Position numbers and translations under genes: made by a program
The notes under the pieces: model-generated
Told to the model about the DNA's origin: nothing
Seen by the model: only the letters and a program-made list of their open reading frames with translations
The model's database searches: none
Shown here: piece after piece, positions 6,028 through 15,827 of the stretch
Layout: each line of letters starts with the position of its first letter
How positions within the stretch are numbered: position 1 is the first letter of the stretch
Assembly: GCA_947586185.1 (NCBI GenBank)
Contig: CANPXN010000002.1
Span: 1 to 64,000 of the forward strand
Direction of reading: 5' to 3'
DNA from: an uncultured Clostridia bacterium
Lineage (GTDB): Bacteria; Bacillota; Clostridia; Oscillospirales; Ruminococcaceae
Length of the DNA: 64,000 nucleotides

Positions 6028-8436
6028 ATGGCAGAAGTATCAGAAACAAAAAAAGAACTTATTATGCCTGCGGTTGCAATGAGGGGACTTGTTGCTTTTC
6101 CTGGTATGGTTATGCACTTTGATGTGGCAAGAGAAATTTCTGTTGCCGCAGTTGAAGAAGCTCTTAAAAATGACAGAAAAATCTTTCTTACTGCTCAGAA
6201 GGATGTTTATGTGGAAAGTCCTGAAAAGGATGACCTTTTCAAAATCGGCGTTATCGCTGAGATAAGACAGACCCTTAAAACTCCGGATAATATAATGAGA
6301 GTGCTTGTGGAGGGTATTCAGCGAGCTAAGATTGCAGAATTTGAAAATGACGGCAGAATGATAAAATGTACCGTTAAAAAGCTCCCGAATTATGGCCGTA
6401 CAAAGCCTGATCCTGTTGAGACTCTTGCTATCGTAAGGTCTGTTAAGGATATTTTTGATCGCTACAGCTCTCTTGTACCGAGAATGCCAAACGAGCTTTC
6501 AGCCTCTGTTCTGTGTCAGGATGATCCTGTAAAGCTTTTTGAGAATATTGTTTTCAATATAAATCTTGAATTTGGGGACAGACAGCTGCTCCTTGAGGAA
6601 TCAAATATACTTACACGTCTTGGTATGCTTTATGGCTGCCTTGTACGTGAGGTGGAAGTCCTTGAAATGGAAAAGCAGATACAGGATGAGGTACATGAAA
6701 ATCTGGACAAGAATCAGCGTGAATACTATCTTCGTGAACAGCTTCGTGTTATTTCTGCACAGCTTGGAGACGACGACGGCAATGAAGAAGCATACGACTA
6801 TATGGACAGGATATATGCTTTGAAGCTTTCCGATGAAAATACTGAAAAGCTTATTAAGGAGGCTGAGCGCCTTACAAAAATGCCGGGTTCATCTCAGGAG
6901 GCATTTGTAATAAGGAACTATCTTGATACGGTTCTTGAATTGCCGTGGAATAAGGAAACAAAGTCAAAGCTTGATATTTCTAAAGCAGAAAAGGTTCTGG
7001 ACAAGGACCATTACGGCATGAAAAAGGTTAAGGAAAGAATCCTTGAAAGTATTGCGGTACATGGTCTTATGCCTAAGGTAACAGGACAGATCATTTGTCT
7101 TGTCGGTCCTCCGGGCGTTGGAAAAACCTCTATTGGACGTTCGATCGCCAAAGCTCTTGGAAAAAAATATGTAAGAGTTTCCCTTGGCGGTGTAAGGGAT
7201 GAGTCGGATATCAGAGGTCACAGAAAGACCTATGTGGGAGCTATGCCGGGACGTATTATCACTGCGCTGAAACAGGCAGATTCAAAAAATCCTATGATTC
7301 TTTTTGATGAAATTGATAAAATGGGAAACGATTTTAAGGGAGACCCGTCTTCAGCGATGCTGGAGGTTTTAGACAGCGAACAGAATAAGGAGTTTCGTGA
7401 CCACTATATTGAAATACCTTTTGATCTGAGCGAGGCTTTGTTTGTAACCACTGCAAATACGCTGGACACTATCCCTGCGCCTCTTCTTGACAGAATGGAG
7501 GTTGTGGAGCTAAGCAGCTATACAAGGGAAGAGAAGTTCCATATTGCAAAGGAGCATCTTGTTTCAAAGCAACTAAAAAAGCATGGGTTAAAGGCTTCAC
7601 AGATGAAAATAAGCGATGATGCAGTTTATGCGATCATTGATTTTTATACAAAGGAAGCCGGTGTACGAAACCTTGAAAGAAAAATTGCCGGTTTGTGCAG
7701 AAAAGCTGCTAAGGAGATCGTTTCCGGCAATGCTAAGCGTGTTTCCTTTACCCTTAAAAATCTTGAAAAGTATCTCGGTTCTAAAAAATATCTGCCGGAC
7801 GAAAGAAGTAAGGAAAATGAAGTTGGCGTTGTAAACGGACTTGCATGGACTTCCGTCGGCGGTGTCCTGATGCCTCTTGAGGTTTTGGTGCTGGATGGAA
7901 AGGGAAATATAGAGCTTACCGGATCACTGGGCGATGTCATGAAGGAAAGTGCAAAGCTTGCTGTAAGCTATGCAAGAAGCGTTGCGGATAAATATGGCAT
8001 AGATAAAAGCTTTTATAAGGAAAAGGACATACATATACACGCCCCTGAGGGTGCAGTTCCTAAGGACGGCCCGTCGGCAGGCGTTTCAATGACTACCGCT
8101 CTTGTTTCGGCTCTGTCGGGAATGCCTGTAAGATGCGATGTAGCTATGACCGGTGAGATCACTCTTCACGGAAAGGTCCTTCCAATAGGAGGCCTTCGTG
8201 AAAAGACTATGGCTGCATATAAGGCAGGCATAAAGACGGTTATTATTCCGGAGGCAAACAGAGGCGATCTGGACGAAGTTGACGAGATCGTTAAAGCTTC
8301 TCTTGAATTTGTTTTTGCTTCAAAGCTGGAACAGGTTCTTGATACGGCTCTTGTAAAGCCGGGGAGCGAGGGCGCTGTTATGATCATTTCCCAGGATAAC
8401 GGAGAGCATACAGCCGGTGTTGCTGTCCGTTCGTAA
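6028..8436 (+). CDS. lon: ATP-dependent protease Lon
   Basis: 802-aa cytoplasmic AAA+ serine protease that degrades damaged and regulatory proteins, acting as a hexamer. The N-terminal substrate domain (about 10-205, starting [15 protein letters not shown]) and a coiled region precede the ATPase domain with Walker A GPPGVGKT (from about 359) and Walker [11 protein letters not shown]. The C-terminal protease domain has the catalytic dyad S683 (DGPSAGVSM) and K726 (GGLREKT). Length is normal. It is first in a lon-engB-lysA run, with engB starting 9 bp after its stop. The leader upstream is unusually long and structured. The lon-ysxC/engB order is common in Firmicutes. Confidence 0.97.
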   Translation: MAEVSETKKELIMPAVAMRGLVAFPGMVMHFDVAREISVAAVEEALKNDRKIFLTAQKDVYVESPEKDDLFKIGVIAEIRQTLKTPDNIMRVLVEGIQRAKIAEFENDGRMIKCTVKKLPNYGRTKPDPVETLAIVRSVKDIFDRYSSLVPRMPNELSASVLCQDDPVKLFENIVFNINLEFGDRQLLLEESNILTRLGMLYGCLVREVEVLEMEKQIQDEVHENLDKNQREYYLREQLRVISAQLGDDDGNEEAYDYMDRIYALKLSDENTEKLIKEAERLTKMPGSSQEAFVIRNYLDTVLELPWNKETKSKLDISKAEKVLDKDHYGMKKVKERILESIAVHGLMPKVTGQIICLVGPPGVGKTSIGRSIAKALGKKYVRVSLGGVRDESDIRGHRKTYVGAMPGRIITALKQADSKNPMILFDEIDKMGNDFKGDPSSAMLEVLDSEQNKEFRDHYIEIPFDLSEALFVTTANTLDTIPAPLLDRMEVVELSSYTREEKFHIAKEHLVSKQLKKHGLKASQMKISDDAVYAIIDFYTKEAGVRNLERKIAGLCRKAAKEIVSGNAKRVSFTLKNLEKYLGSKKYLPDERSKENEVGVVNGLAWTSVGGVLMPLEVLVLDGKGNIELTGSLGDVMKESAKLAVSYARSVADKYGIDKSFYKEKDIHIHAPEGAVPKDGPSAGVSMTTALVSALSGMPVRCDVAMTGEITLHGKVLPIGGLREKTMAAYKAGIKTVIIPEANRGDLDEVDEIVKASLEFVFASKLEQVLDTALVKPGSEGAVMIISQDNGEHTAGVAVRS

Positions 8437-8445
8437 GGAGGCGTT

Positions 8446-9045
8446 ATGAATTACAACAAAGCAGAGTTTACTGCGGCATATGGAACATTTTCACAGCTTC
8501 CGCCGTGCAGCAGAATGGAAATAGCTTTTGCTGGCCGTTCAAATGTGGGAAAATCAACGCTTATAAATAAAATATTTAACCGGAAAAATCTGGCGAGAGT
8601 AAGCTCAGTGCCGGGAAAAACGGCTACCATAAATTTTTACGGACTTGAAAATGTGTATTTTGTGGACCTTCCCGGATACGGTTATGCTAAAATTGCAAAG
8701 TCTGAAAAACGCCGCTGGTCAGAGCTTATTGAGGGCTACCTCAACTCTGACAGGGATATAAGACTTGTGTTCCTGCTGATAGATATGCGCCATGCGCCGT
8801 CGGCAGATGATATACAGATGATAAATTACCTGATTGAAACTCAGCTGCCCTTTGTTATAATCCTCACAAAGGCGGACAAGCTGAAAAAAACTGCCCGTAT
8901 GGAACGAATGGAGGGATTCCGAGAGGAGATACCATACTTTGATGACATACACATAATCCCGTTTTCCTCCCAGACCTTTGAGGGAGTGGAACAAGTTCGG
9001 GAAATCATTGAGGATTTAGCCGCTGAAGATGAGGAAGATATATAG
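8446..9045 (+). CDS. engB: Ribosome-biogenesis GTPase YsxC/EngB
   Basis: 199-aa cytoplasmic GTPase needed for late 50S subunit assembly. It shows G1 GRSNVGKST, the switch and G2 region GKTATINFY, G3 DLPGYGYAK, G4 LTKADK and G5 near IPFSSQT. The start has a GGAGG site (AAGGAGGCGTTATG) overlapping the end of lon. The stop lies 22 bp before the lysA start chosen here, so translation is likely coupled. Confidence 0.95.
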   Translation: MNYNKAEFTAAYGTFSQLPPCSRMEIAFAGRSNVGKSTLINKIFNRKNLARVSSVPGKTATINFYGLENVYFVDLPGYGYAKIAKSEKRRWSELIEGYLNSDRDIRLVFLLIDMRHAPSADDIQMINYLIETQLPFVIILTKADKLKKTARMERMEGFREEIPYFDDIHIIPFSSQTFEGVEQVREIIEDLAAEDEEDI

Positions 9046-9067
9046 CTTCATGGAAAGGACGAGAGAT

Positions 9068-10366
9068 ATGTTTGTATCTGAAAATTTAAGTGTTAATGAA
9101 AAAGGACACCTTACAGCCGGAGGAGTCGATACCGTAGAGCTTGCAAAGCAGTATGGCACACCGCTTTATGTTATGGACGAGAATCTTATAAGAAAGCACT
9201 GTGCAAGCTTCAAAAACAGCATTGATAAGTATTATGACGGAAAGGGACTCGTTTGTTATGCAAGCAAAGCTTTTTGCTGCAAGGAAATGTGCAGAGTTAT
9301 GATGAGCGAGGGAATCGGTCTTGACGTTGTTTCTATAGGTGAGTTATATACTGCTAAATGTGCTGGCGCTGATTTTGAAAAGATTTGCTTCCATGGAAAT
9401 AATAAAACCGATGAGGAGCTTGAATTTGCAGTTGAAAATAACGTCGGCAGAATCATAGTTGACAATATTTTTGAGCTGGAGCGCTTAAACAGCATTGCTG
9501 AAAAGAAGAATGTTACAGCAAATATAATGTTCAGGATCAAGCCGGGCGTTGACGCACATACGCATAATTTTATAAGGACGGGTCAGATTGACAGCAAGTT
9601 CGGGTTTGCCCTTGAAACAGGCGAGGCATTTGAAGCGGTTAAAGAGGCAGTTTCATGCAGTCATATTCACCTGAAGGGACTGCATTGTCATATCGGTTCA
9701 CAGATCTTTGACATAGCTCCTTTTGAGGAGGCAGCAAGGGTAATGCTCGAATTTATCGCAAAGATCAAAAAAGAGCTTGACTTTGAGGTTGATGAGCTGA
9801 ATCTTGGAGGCGGTTTCGGCATAATGTATACGGAAGATAACGATCCTGTTCCGTATGAAAATTATATGGAAAAGGTATCAGAGGTTGTTAAGTCATGCTG
9901 TAATCAGCTTAACATTAAGCAGCCGTTCATACTTATTGAACCTGGACGCTCAATTGCCGGACCTGCCGGAATCACTTTGTATACAGTTGGTGGTGTAAAG
10001 CATATTCCTGATATAAGGACATATGTTTCAATTGACGGCGGCATGATCGACAATCCAAGGTATATTCTGTATCAGTCAGAGTATGAAGCATTAGTTGCAA
10101 ACAGGGCAGGGGAGCCAAGAGATACCAAGGTGACAATTGCCGGAAAGTGTTGCGAGAGCGGAGACCTTATTGGAGAGGGAATGAAACTCCAGAAGGTAGA
10201 GCCGGGGGATGTTATCGCTGTATGCGCAACAGGTGCTTACAATTATTCAATGGCCTCAAATTACAATAGAATCCCAAGACCTCCTGTTGTGTTTATTAAG
10301 GACGGACAGTCAAGGGTAGTTGTAAAGAGAGAAACCCTTGAAGAGATCGTAGCAAATGACATCTGA
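9068..10366 (+). CDS. lysA: Diaminopimelate decarboxylase
   Basis: 432-aa PLP enzyme of fold type III that converts meso-diaminopimelate to lysine, the last step of the pathway. The PLP Schiff-base lysine is in YASKAF (about K67). Other hallmarks are HCHIGSQ, NLGGGFGIMY, IEPGRSIAGPAG, CCESGD and GAYNYSMASNYN. A longer in-frame reading begins at 9029 inside engB, but the ATG at 9068 has GGAAAGG about 10 nt upstream and matches the family N-terminus (MFVSENLSVNEKGHL). It is the third gene of the lon operon; the combination with lon is contextual rather than functional. A terminator follows at 10399-10437. Confidence 0.95.
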   Translation: MFVSENLSVNEKGHLTAGGVDTVELAKQYGTPLYVMDENLIRKHCASFKNSIDKYYDGKGLVCYASKAFCCKEMCRVMMSEGIGLDVVSIGELYTAKCAGADFEKICFHGNNKTDEELEFAVENNVGRIIVDNIFELERLNSIAEKKNVTANIMFRIKPGVDAHTHNFIRTGQIDSKFGFALETGEAFEAVKEAVSCSHIHLKGLHCHIGSQIFDIAPFEEAARVMLEFIAKIKKELDFEVDELNLGGGFGIMYTEDNDPVPYENYMEKVSEVVKSCCNQLNIKQPFILIEPGRSIAGPAGITLYTVGGVKHIPDIRTYVSIDGGMIDNPRYILYQSEYEALVANRAGEPRDTKVTIAGKCCESGDLIGEGMKLQKVEPGDVIAVCATGAYNYSMASNYNRIPRPPVVFIKDGQSRVVVKRETLEEIVANDI

Positions 10367-10398
10367 TATATAACGCTCGGTTGCTATAGCGTGAAATA

Positions 10399-10440
10399 AA
10401 GCCCACAGAGGAAATACTCCTCCGTGGGCTAATTTTATTT
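10399..10440. terminator. Bidirectional terminator between lysA and the MFS gene
   Basis: AGCCCACAGAGGA and TCCTCCGTGGGCT form a 13-bp stem with one mismatch and a 5-nt loop. It is followed by AATTTTATTT on the plus strand and preceded by an A-rich tract on the other side. It serves the convergent lysA (+) and MFS (-) genes. Confidence 0.75.
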
Positions 10441-11748
10441 GTTAAAATGCTTCAAAGACTTCTTTTCAATTGAATGTATGTCCTTATTATTTTTGAAATA
10501 CAGGCATACTCCGGTTCCTATAAAGGCGATTATGAAGAAGAATAAAGCCGCTCCGCTGCCTTTACCGCAGCCGAAAAGGGCGGTAAGAATATTGTTTTTC
10601 TGAGAAGACATTATTGGCTCGCATATGTAATCCACAGCCAGTCCGCCAAGAAAATAGCCTACAGGAATCGTAAAAAATTGAAGTGAATTTCTTACTGAAT
10701 AAATTCTGCCTTGAATTTCAACGGGTATATTCAGACGCATAATAGCGTCCAGATTTGTGTTCATGATCGGAATTGCAATCCATCCAAGAAAGCCGCCAAG
10801 ACTCCATACCCATACATTTCTGCCCAAAGCAAGAAGAATATTTTCGGTACTCATTGAAAACAGCAGACAGCTGCATATTACCTTTACCCGACTTTTAGGC
10901 GGCTTTACAGCGGATGCAATAATACTTCCGGCAAGAGTTGATATTCCGATTACCGTATTTACAACTCCCATTGCTTTTTCCGAGCCGCCTTCTCTTGAAA
11001 GCATCATTGCAGGAAATGCTGCATTGTACATTGAGGCTACAAGGTTAATTGCTGAAAGAAACATAATTAGATTAAAAATGCCCCTTTGTTTTTTAAGCCA
11101 TATAAGTCCGCTTTTTACAGAAGCAATAAATTTTTCATTTTTATTTTTAAAAGAGTCAGCTTCCGGAATTTTTATAAAAAGCAGAAGTATCAGAAATGCT
11201 GCACTAAATGTAAACAGGTCGAAAAATATGACTGTTTTCATTCCGAATACGCCCATAACAGCTGTTGTTATTATTGGTGTGAAGATTGAATTTATTGAGC
11301 TTGAGAGATATCGGAATCCGCCTATTTTCTGATAAAATTTTTCCGGCGTAAGCCTTGTAACGGCTACTTCAGAAGCCGGCTGCTGTGCAGTATTCATAAG
11401 ACCGTTTATAGCGTTAATTATATAGATATGCGGTATTTTCAGGTTTCCCGTTTCCAGCAGGATCATTATAATTACTGTTGTCATAGCTGATATGCTGTCG
11501 CAGACAAGCATAGTTTTTTTCTTATTCCATTTATCGGATAATGTGCCGGCAAATATGCTGAAAAGCACATACGGCGCATAGGAACAAACCATCAGCATTG
11601 CAGTGGTCAGCGCTGAGCCTTTTTGATTATACGACCAGATCACAAGTGCGTAAGCTGTCATTGAACTGCCAAGTGCAGAAAATGACTGGCTGAACCAAAG
11701 CATAAGAAAATAACGCATTTCAGACAATGTGTTAAAGAATTTTTTCAT
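10435..11748 (-). CDS. MFS transporter, DHA3/macrolide-efflux-like family
   Basis: 437 aa with about twelve hydrophobic segments. The N-terminus (FLMLWFSQSFSALGSSMT) and the loop-2 motif GTLSDKWNKKKTML match the DHA3 branch of the major facilitator superfamily, which includes Mef-type macrolide exporters. Proton-driven efflux of a drug or metabolite is the likely role; the substrate cannot be read from sequence. It is monocistronic on the minus strand. A palindrome overlaps its ribosome-binding region (11761-11784). The C-terminus is charged and Lys-rich. Confidence 0.82.
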   Translation of the reverse strand: MKKFFNTLSEMRYFLMLWFSQSFSALGSSMTAYALVIWSYNQKGSALTTAMLMVCSYAPYVLFSIFAGTLSDKWNKKKTMLVCDSISAMTTVIIMILLETGNLKIPHIYIINAINGLMNTAQQPASEVAVTRLTPEKFYQKIGGFRYLSSSINSIFTPIITTAVMGVFGMKTVIFFDLFTFSAAFLILLLFIKIPEADSFKNKNEKFIASVKSGLIWLKKQRGIFNLIMFLSAINLVASMYNAAFPAMMLSREGGSEKAMGVVNTVIGISTLAGSIIASAVKPPKSRVKVICSCLLFSMSTENILLALGRNVWVWSLGGFLGWIAIPIMNTNLDAIMRLNIPVEIQGRIYSVRNSLQFFTIPVGYFLGGLAVDYICEPIMSSQKNNILTALFGCGKGSGAALFFFIIAFIGTGVCLYFKNNKDIHSIEKKSLKHFNK

Positions 11749-11760
11749 TTTACCTTACTC

Positions 11761-11784
11761 CTAACTATTATTATTTTCAGTTAG
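11761..11784. repeat. Inverted repeat at the MFS gene 5' region
   Basis: CTAACT (11761-11766) and AGTTAG (11779-11784), separated by 12 AT-rich bases, lie just upstream of the start codon. It could be an operator or an mRNA hairpin sequestering the ribosome-binding site (GGAGTAAGG). The arms are short and may be chance. Confidence 0.35.
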
Positions 11785-11902
11785 TGTGCAAGGTAATTCG
11801 GAACAGAATTAGCAGTTGATTTTGCTCTGTACAGACCTGTTCCGTAAAACCCTGCACAGAGCGTTATCAATACATAATCTCATTTTATGATTTCTCCATT
11901 TT

Positions 11903-11953
11903 AGAACTTGTCTTCATAAGGAATTTGTGCGGATGCTTGTGAAGACAGGTTCT
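11903..11953. repeat. 14-bp inverted repeat downstream of aspS
   Basis: AGAACTTGTCTTCA (11903-11916) and TGAAGACAGGTTCT (11940-11953) pair with one G-U. No T-run follows on either strand, so it is not a canonical terminator. It is a 3' stem-loop of the aspS transcript. The rest of 11749-11994 shows nothing recognisable. Confidence 0.5.
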
Positions 11954-11994
11954 TAATATTACAGCCTGCGCATTGCTGCGAAGGCTGCTTTTGT

Positions 11995-13776
11995 TTATTC
12001 GTTTTCAGTATCTGCAACTTTAATGCCAAGAACATCAAGGCTATCCTTGTCCACAGCTGATGGGCATTCTGACATAAGTTCGCTTGCATTCTGAACCTTA
12101 GGGAATGCTGTTACATCCCTTAGGCTCTCAGCGTGAAGCATTGTCATTGCAAGTCTGTCAAGACCTATTCCAAGACCACCGTGAGGAGGAGCGCCGTATT
12201 TATATGCTTCAACAAGGAATCCGAACTTTGCTTCGATCTCCTCATCAGTAAGTCCAAGGGACTGGAACATTTTCTGCTGAAGCTCATAATCGGTAATACG
12301 AATTGAACCTGATGACAGCTCTGTACCGTTAAGAACAAGGTCAAATGCCTTTGCAATAACCTTTTCCGGAGCGCTGTCAAGGTACTGTATGCACTCGTCC
12401 TTTGGCATAGTAAACGGGTGGTGCATAGCCACATAGCTTTGCGTATCCTCATCATATTCAAAGAAAGGAAAATCTGTGATCCACAGGAAATTGAACTTAT
12501 CCTCAGGGATCATATCGAGCTTTTTAGCAACGGCAAGTCTCAGCGCTCCTAAAACAGGCAGCGTAATTTTGTTTTTGTCTGCAACTATAAGGGCGGTATC
12601 ACCCTTGCAGCAGCCGATTTTTTCGAGAATAGCCGAAAGCTCTTCTTCCGTAAAGAATTTTGAGAATGGACATGATGGCTTTTCGTCAACCCAGCGTACA
12701 TACGCAAGGCCCTTAGCGCCGATTCCACGAACCATTTCTGTAAGCTTGTCTATTTCTTTTCTGCTAAGTACTGAGGAAGAATTTTTTGCAACGATAGCAC
12801 GAACGCTTCCGCCGTCTTTAACAGCATTTGCAAAAACACCGAATTCACAGTCCTTTACCATATCGGAAATATCCTGAATCTCCATACCGAATCTGGTGTC
12901 CGGCTTGTCCGAGCCATAGCGGTTCATGGCTTCGTTATAGCTGAGTCTTGGCAGAGGAACAGGAATATCCATATCAAGAACATTTTTAAACAGATATGAG
13001 ATAAATCCTTCTGTCATCTGCAATATATCATCAACATCAACAAATGACATTTCAAGGTCGATTTGTGTAAACTCAGGCTGTCTGTCAGCTCTCAGGTCTT
13101 CATCACGGAAGCATCTTGCAAGCTGAATATACCTGTCCATGCCTGCAACCATAAGCAGCTGCTTATAGATCTGCGGTGACTGAGGAAGGGCATAGAATTT
13201 ACCGTTGTGTACTCGTGAAGGGATAAGGTAATCTCTTGCTCCCTCCGGAGTGGACTTCATCATCATCGGAGTTTCTATTTCTGTAAAGTCGTTTGCATAG
13301 AAATACTCTCTTGCTGCCTTTGCGATTTTATGGCGCATAATAAGATTATGCTGCAACGGCTGACGGCGAAGGTCCAGATACCGATATTTAAGCCTTAGCT
13401 CCTCGTTGACCTTTGTATCGTTTGTGATCTCAAAAGGCGTAGTCTGAGCCTTAGCAAGGATTCTGAGGTCGGAAACGATAATTTCAACTTCTCCGGTTTT
13501 AATTTCCTTGTTAACGCTTGCACGCTTTTCAGCAATACCCTTAGCCATAAGGACGTATTCGCTTCTGCATGATGCAGCCTTTTTGAATATTTCCCTGTCC
13601 GTTGTATCGTTGAAAGCAAGCTGTACAATACCGGTTTTATCTCTTAAATCAATAAAAATAAGATTACCAAGATCTCGTATTTTCTGAACAAAGCCGCCTA
13701 CAACGACTTCAGTACCGGCCTGTGTTACGTCTCCGCAGTAGTGTGTGCGTTTGAGGCCGTTCATGTTATCTGACAT
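11995..13776 (-). CDS. aspS: Aspartyl-tRNA synthetase
   Basis: 593-aa class IIb synthetase that charges tRNA with aspartate. The OB-fold anticodon domain (about 1-110, VGGFVQKIRDLGNLIFIDLRD) precedes the catalytic core with motif 2 (FRDEDLRADRQPEFTQID) and motif 3 (GIGLDRLAM), plus the bacterial GAD insert. Length is typical of bacterial AspRS. It is last in the hisS-YbjQ-aspS run, 14 bp after the YbjQ stop, with GGGAG upstream of the ATG. No T-box leader is visible. AspRS of this length may be discriminating or non-discriminating; that is not decided here. Confidence 0.95.
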   Translation of the reverse strand: MSDNMNGLKRTHYCGDVTQAGTEVVVGGFVQKIRDLGNLIFIDLRDKTGIVQLAFNDTTDREIFKKAASCRSEYVLMAKGIAEKRASVNKEIKTGEVEIIVSDLRILAKAQTTPFEITNDTKVNEELRLKYRYLDLRRQPLQHNLIMRHKIAKAAREYFYANDFTEIETPMMMKSTPEGARDYLIPSRVHNGKFYALPQSPQIYKQLLMVAGMDRYIQLARCFRDEDLRADRQPEFTQIDLEMSFVDVDDILQMTEGFISYLFKNVLDMDIPVPLPRLSYNEAMNRYGSDKPDTRFGMEIQDISDMVKDCEFGVFANAVKDGGSVRAIVAKNSSSVLSRKEIDKLTEMVRGIGAKGLAYVRWVDEKPSCPFSKFFTEEELSAILEKIGCCKGDTALIVADKNKITLPVLGALRLAVAKKLDMIPEDKFNFLWITDFPFFEYDEDTQSYVAMHHPFTMPKDECIQYLDSAPEKVIAKAFDLVLNGTELSSGSIRITDYELQQKMFQSLGLTDEEIEAKFGFLVEAYKYGAPPHGGLGIGLDRLAMTMLHAESLRDVTAFPKVQNASELMSECPSAVDKDSLDVLGIKVADTENE

Positions 13777-13790
13777 TTTAAAAGAACTCC

Positions 13791-14102
13791 CTATTTAAAT
13801 TTTACGGCAGTGCCATAAGCAATTACTTCGGCAGCGCCTTGCATTACCGCTGAAGAGCAGTACCTTACATTTACAATTGCATCTGCGTTCATTGCCTGAG
13901 CCTCATCGACCATTCTTTTAGTTGCCAAAGCTCTTGCGTTATCCATCATTTCCGTATAGGCTTTAAGCTCGCCGCCTATGAGGGTTTTAAAGCTCTGTGT
14001 GATGTCACGGCCTACATTTTTTGTCTGGATCGTGCTTCCCTTTACGATACCAAGCATTTCAAGCTCTTTGCCGGTAATATAATCAGTATTTACTAATATC
14101 AT
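13791..14102 (-). CDS. YbjQ/UPF0145 family protein
   Basis: 103 aa, soluble, UPF0145 (YbjQ) family, which forms ring-shaped pentamers of unknown function. Typical segments are ILVNTDYITGKE, GGELKAYTEMM, MNADAIVNVRY and AEVIAYGTAV. An in-frame GTG lies three codons upstream at 14111, but the ATG at 14102 has GGAG at a workable distance and gives the usual MI(L)V start. The start lies inside the 3' end of the upstream 77-aa membrane protein gene, so the two are translationally coupled. Confidence 0.85.
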   Translation of the reverse strand: MILVNTDYITGKELEMLGIVKGSTIQTKNVGRDITQSFKTLIGGELKAYTEMMDNARALATKRMVDEAQAMNADAIVNVRYCSSAVMQGAAEVIAYGTAVKFK

Positions 14103-14316
14103 CTTCTTCACCGCTCCTTATTTCTTCTAATCTTTCAATAAATACAAATATAACAACTCCAATAAGTCCGATAGCCGGAAGCCCAAAAAGAAGCTTTATC
14201 AGAAAAGGCATTCCCGGTGTAAAAACAAACAGGAATAAATAGCCGATAAGATAAATCAGGGTAATGGCTGAAATAACAATTGGAGCAATTAACTTTTTAA
14301 GATGGGATTTTTTCAT
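14083..14316 (-). CDS. Small two-helix membrane protein, unknown
   Basis: 77 aa. A basic N-terminus (MKKSHLKK) is followed by two hydrophobic helices (about 9-34 and 41-62) and an acidic tail (EEIRSGEEDDISKY). No family recognised. The ATG overlaps the hisS stop by 4 bp (ATGA) and its 3' end overlaps the YbjQ gene, so it is embedded in a coupled run. The arrangement suggests partnership with the YbjQ protein, but this is inference only. Confidence 0.7.
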   Translation of the reverse strand: MKKSHLKKLIAPIVISAITLIYLIGYLFLFVFTPGMPFLIKLLFGLPAIGLIGVVIFVFIERLEEIRSGEEDDISKY

Positions 14317-15617
14317 TGCATATCCTTTAAAACATTGCCGTACATATCCGAAACAGCAATGTTTGAGAAGTTGTCCGTAAATTTATCGTCAAGAGCAATT
14401 TCAATCTGCTCTCCGGTTTTCATGTTTTTAAGCTTAGCGCAGCCGCTTTCAAGCTCATTATCTCCAAGAACCATAGTGTAAGCAGCTCCGATTTTGTCAG
14501 AATATTTCATCTGAGCTTTAAGGCCTCTGCCGACAACGTCGATCTCTGCCCAGAAGCCTTCATCTCTTAGTGCTTTAGCCAAAGAAATGGCTTTTGGTAC
14601 AGCTTTTTCGTCCATTGGCGCAATGTAAATATCACATGTTTCAGGCTGAATAAATTCACATCCCTGACTTTCCATTGTAAGGATAAGTCTTTCAAGACCC
14701 ATAGCGAATCCAAGCGCCGGGGTATGCTGACCTCCGAGCTGCTCAATAAGCCCGTCGTATCTTCCACCTCCGCATACAGTACCCTGTGCGCCGATGTCGG
14801 TGGTTACAAATTCAAAAACCGTTTTTGTATAATAATCAAGACCTCTTACGATTTTAGGGTCTATTGTATATTCAATATTCATTACCTTAAGGTATTCCTT
14901 GAGCTTTTCAAAATGCTCTGAGCACTCGTCGCATAGATAATCAATGATGAGTGGAGCGTCTTTTGCAATGTCCTGGCATATAGGACTTTTACAGTCAAGT
15001 ATACGCATAGGATTTTTTTCAAGCCTTGATTTACATGTATCGCAAAGCTCATCCTTTTTATCGGAAAAATAGGCTTTAAGCGCTTTATGGTATTCTGCAC
15101 GACAGGAAGGGCATCCTATTGAATTGATTTTCAGTTCAATATTTTTTAATCCCAGCCTGTCAATAATATCCTTTGCAAGGGATATTATTTCAGCGTCGGC
15201 ACAAGGCTTTTCACTTCCTGCCATTTCAAGTCCGAACTGGTGGAACTCACGAAGTCTGCCTGCCTGAGGACGTTCGTGGCGGAAGCAGGAAAGTATATAA
15301 AAAGCTCTCTGAGGCATGGCTTCATTAAGCATACCGTTTTGGAGCATTGCCCTTATTGTGCCGGCAGTACCCTCCGGACGGAGAGTAAACTTTGTTTCCT
15401 TGGCAATAACCGAGTACATTTCTTTCTGAACTACATCGGTAGTTTCTCCTACTGAGCGCTGAAAAAGCTCGGTGTTTTCAAATGTAGGTATGCGTATTTC
15501 TTTGAAACCGTATGTTTCCGCAGTTTCACGTGCAGTTTTTTCAACGGTATACCACTTATGTATATTTTTAGGCGTAACGTCTTCTGTTCCGTTAGGCCTC
15601 TTGATACTAAGAGCCAT
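14313..15617 (-). CDS. hisS: Histidyl-tRNA synthetase
   Basis: 434-aa class II synthetase. It shows the N-terminal RPNGTEDV, motif 2 region FRHERPQAGRLREFHQFG, the histidine signature loop GLDYYTKTVFEF and motif 3 region GFAMGLERL, followed by the C-terminal anticodon domain. The open frame extends to 15662, but the ATG at 15617 has a strong GGGAGG 5 nt upstream and fits the family start (MALSIKRPNGTEDV). A Cys-rich insert (CPSCRAEYHKAL, CDTCKSRLEKNP) resembles zinc-binding inserts of clostridial HisRS. No T-box is seen upstream. Confidence 0.95.
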   Translation of the reverse strand: MALSIKRPNGTEDVTPKNIHKWYTVEKTARETAETYGFKEIRIPTFENTELFQRSVGETTDVVQKEMYSVIAKETKFTLRPEGTAGTIRAMLQNGMLNEAMPQRAFYILSCFRHERPQAGRLREFHQFGLEMAGSEKPCADAEIISLAKDIIDRLGLKNIELKINSIGCPSCRAEYHKALKAYFSDKKDELCDTCKSRLEKNPMRILDCKSPICQDIAKDAPLIIDYLCDECSEHFEKLKEYLKVMNIEYTIDPKIVRGLDYYTKTVFEFVTTDIGAQGTVCGGGRYDGLIEQLGGQHTPALGFAMGLERLILTMESQGCEFIQPETCDIYIAPMDEKAVPKAISLAKALRDEGFWAEIDVVGRGLKAQMKYSDKIGAAYTMVLGDNELESGCAKLKNMKTGEQIEIALDDKFTDNFSNIAVSDMYGNVLKDMQ

Positions 15618-15691
15618 AAAAACCTCCCGGGGTAAAATATATTGGCATATCTGACTGAGCAAACATCAGCCATGTTTTATATAGTTGACAA

Positions 15692-15713
15692 AACGTTCTC
15701 CTATGAGAACGTT
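15692..15713 (-). terminator. Stem-loop after mgsA, weak terminator
   Basis: AACGTTCTC and GAGAACGTT are perfect 9-bp arms around a 4-nt loop, followed on the minus strand by TTTTG. It lies between mgsA and hisS and could end or attenuate the upstream transcript. The T-run is short. Confidence 0.45.
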
Positions 15714-15827
15714 CTTGTTCAATAGCTGCGTTAAGAGTATTTGCCTTTTAAGAAAAGAAATTATGTACAAAAATACATACGCATTTCTTTTGAGACAAAT
15801 TCTGAAACGTAGAGAATTTTGCCTGAA

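Noticed and set aside
15692-15720. LexA (SOS) box near hisS
   Set aside because: The sequence contains GAAC and GTTC, but not with the 4-bp spacing of the Firmicute box, and it is explained by a terminator-like hairpin.
15618-15827. T-box riboswitch before hisS, and likewise for aspS and argS
   Set aside because: No conserved T-box sequence (AGGGTGGNACCGCG) was found upstream of any of the three synthetase genes.
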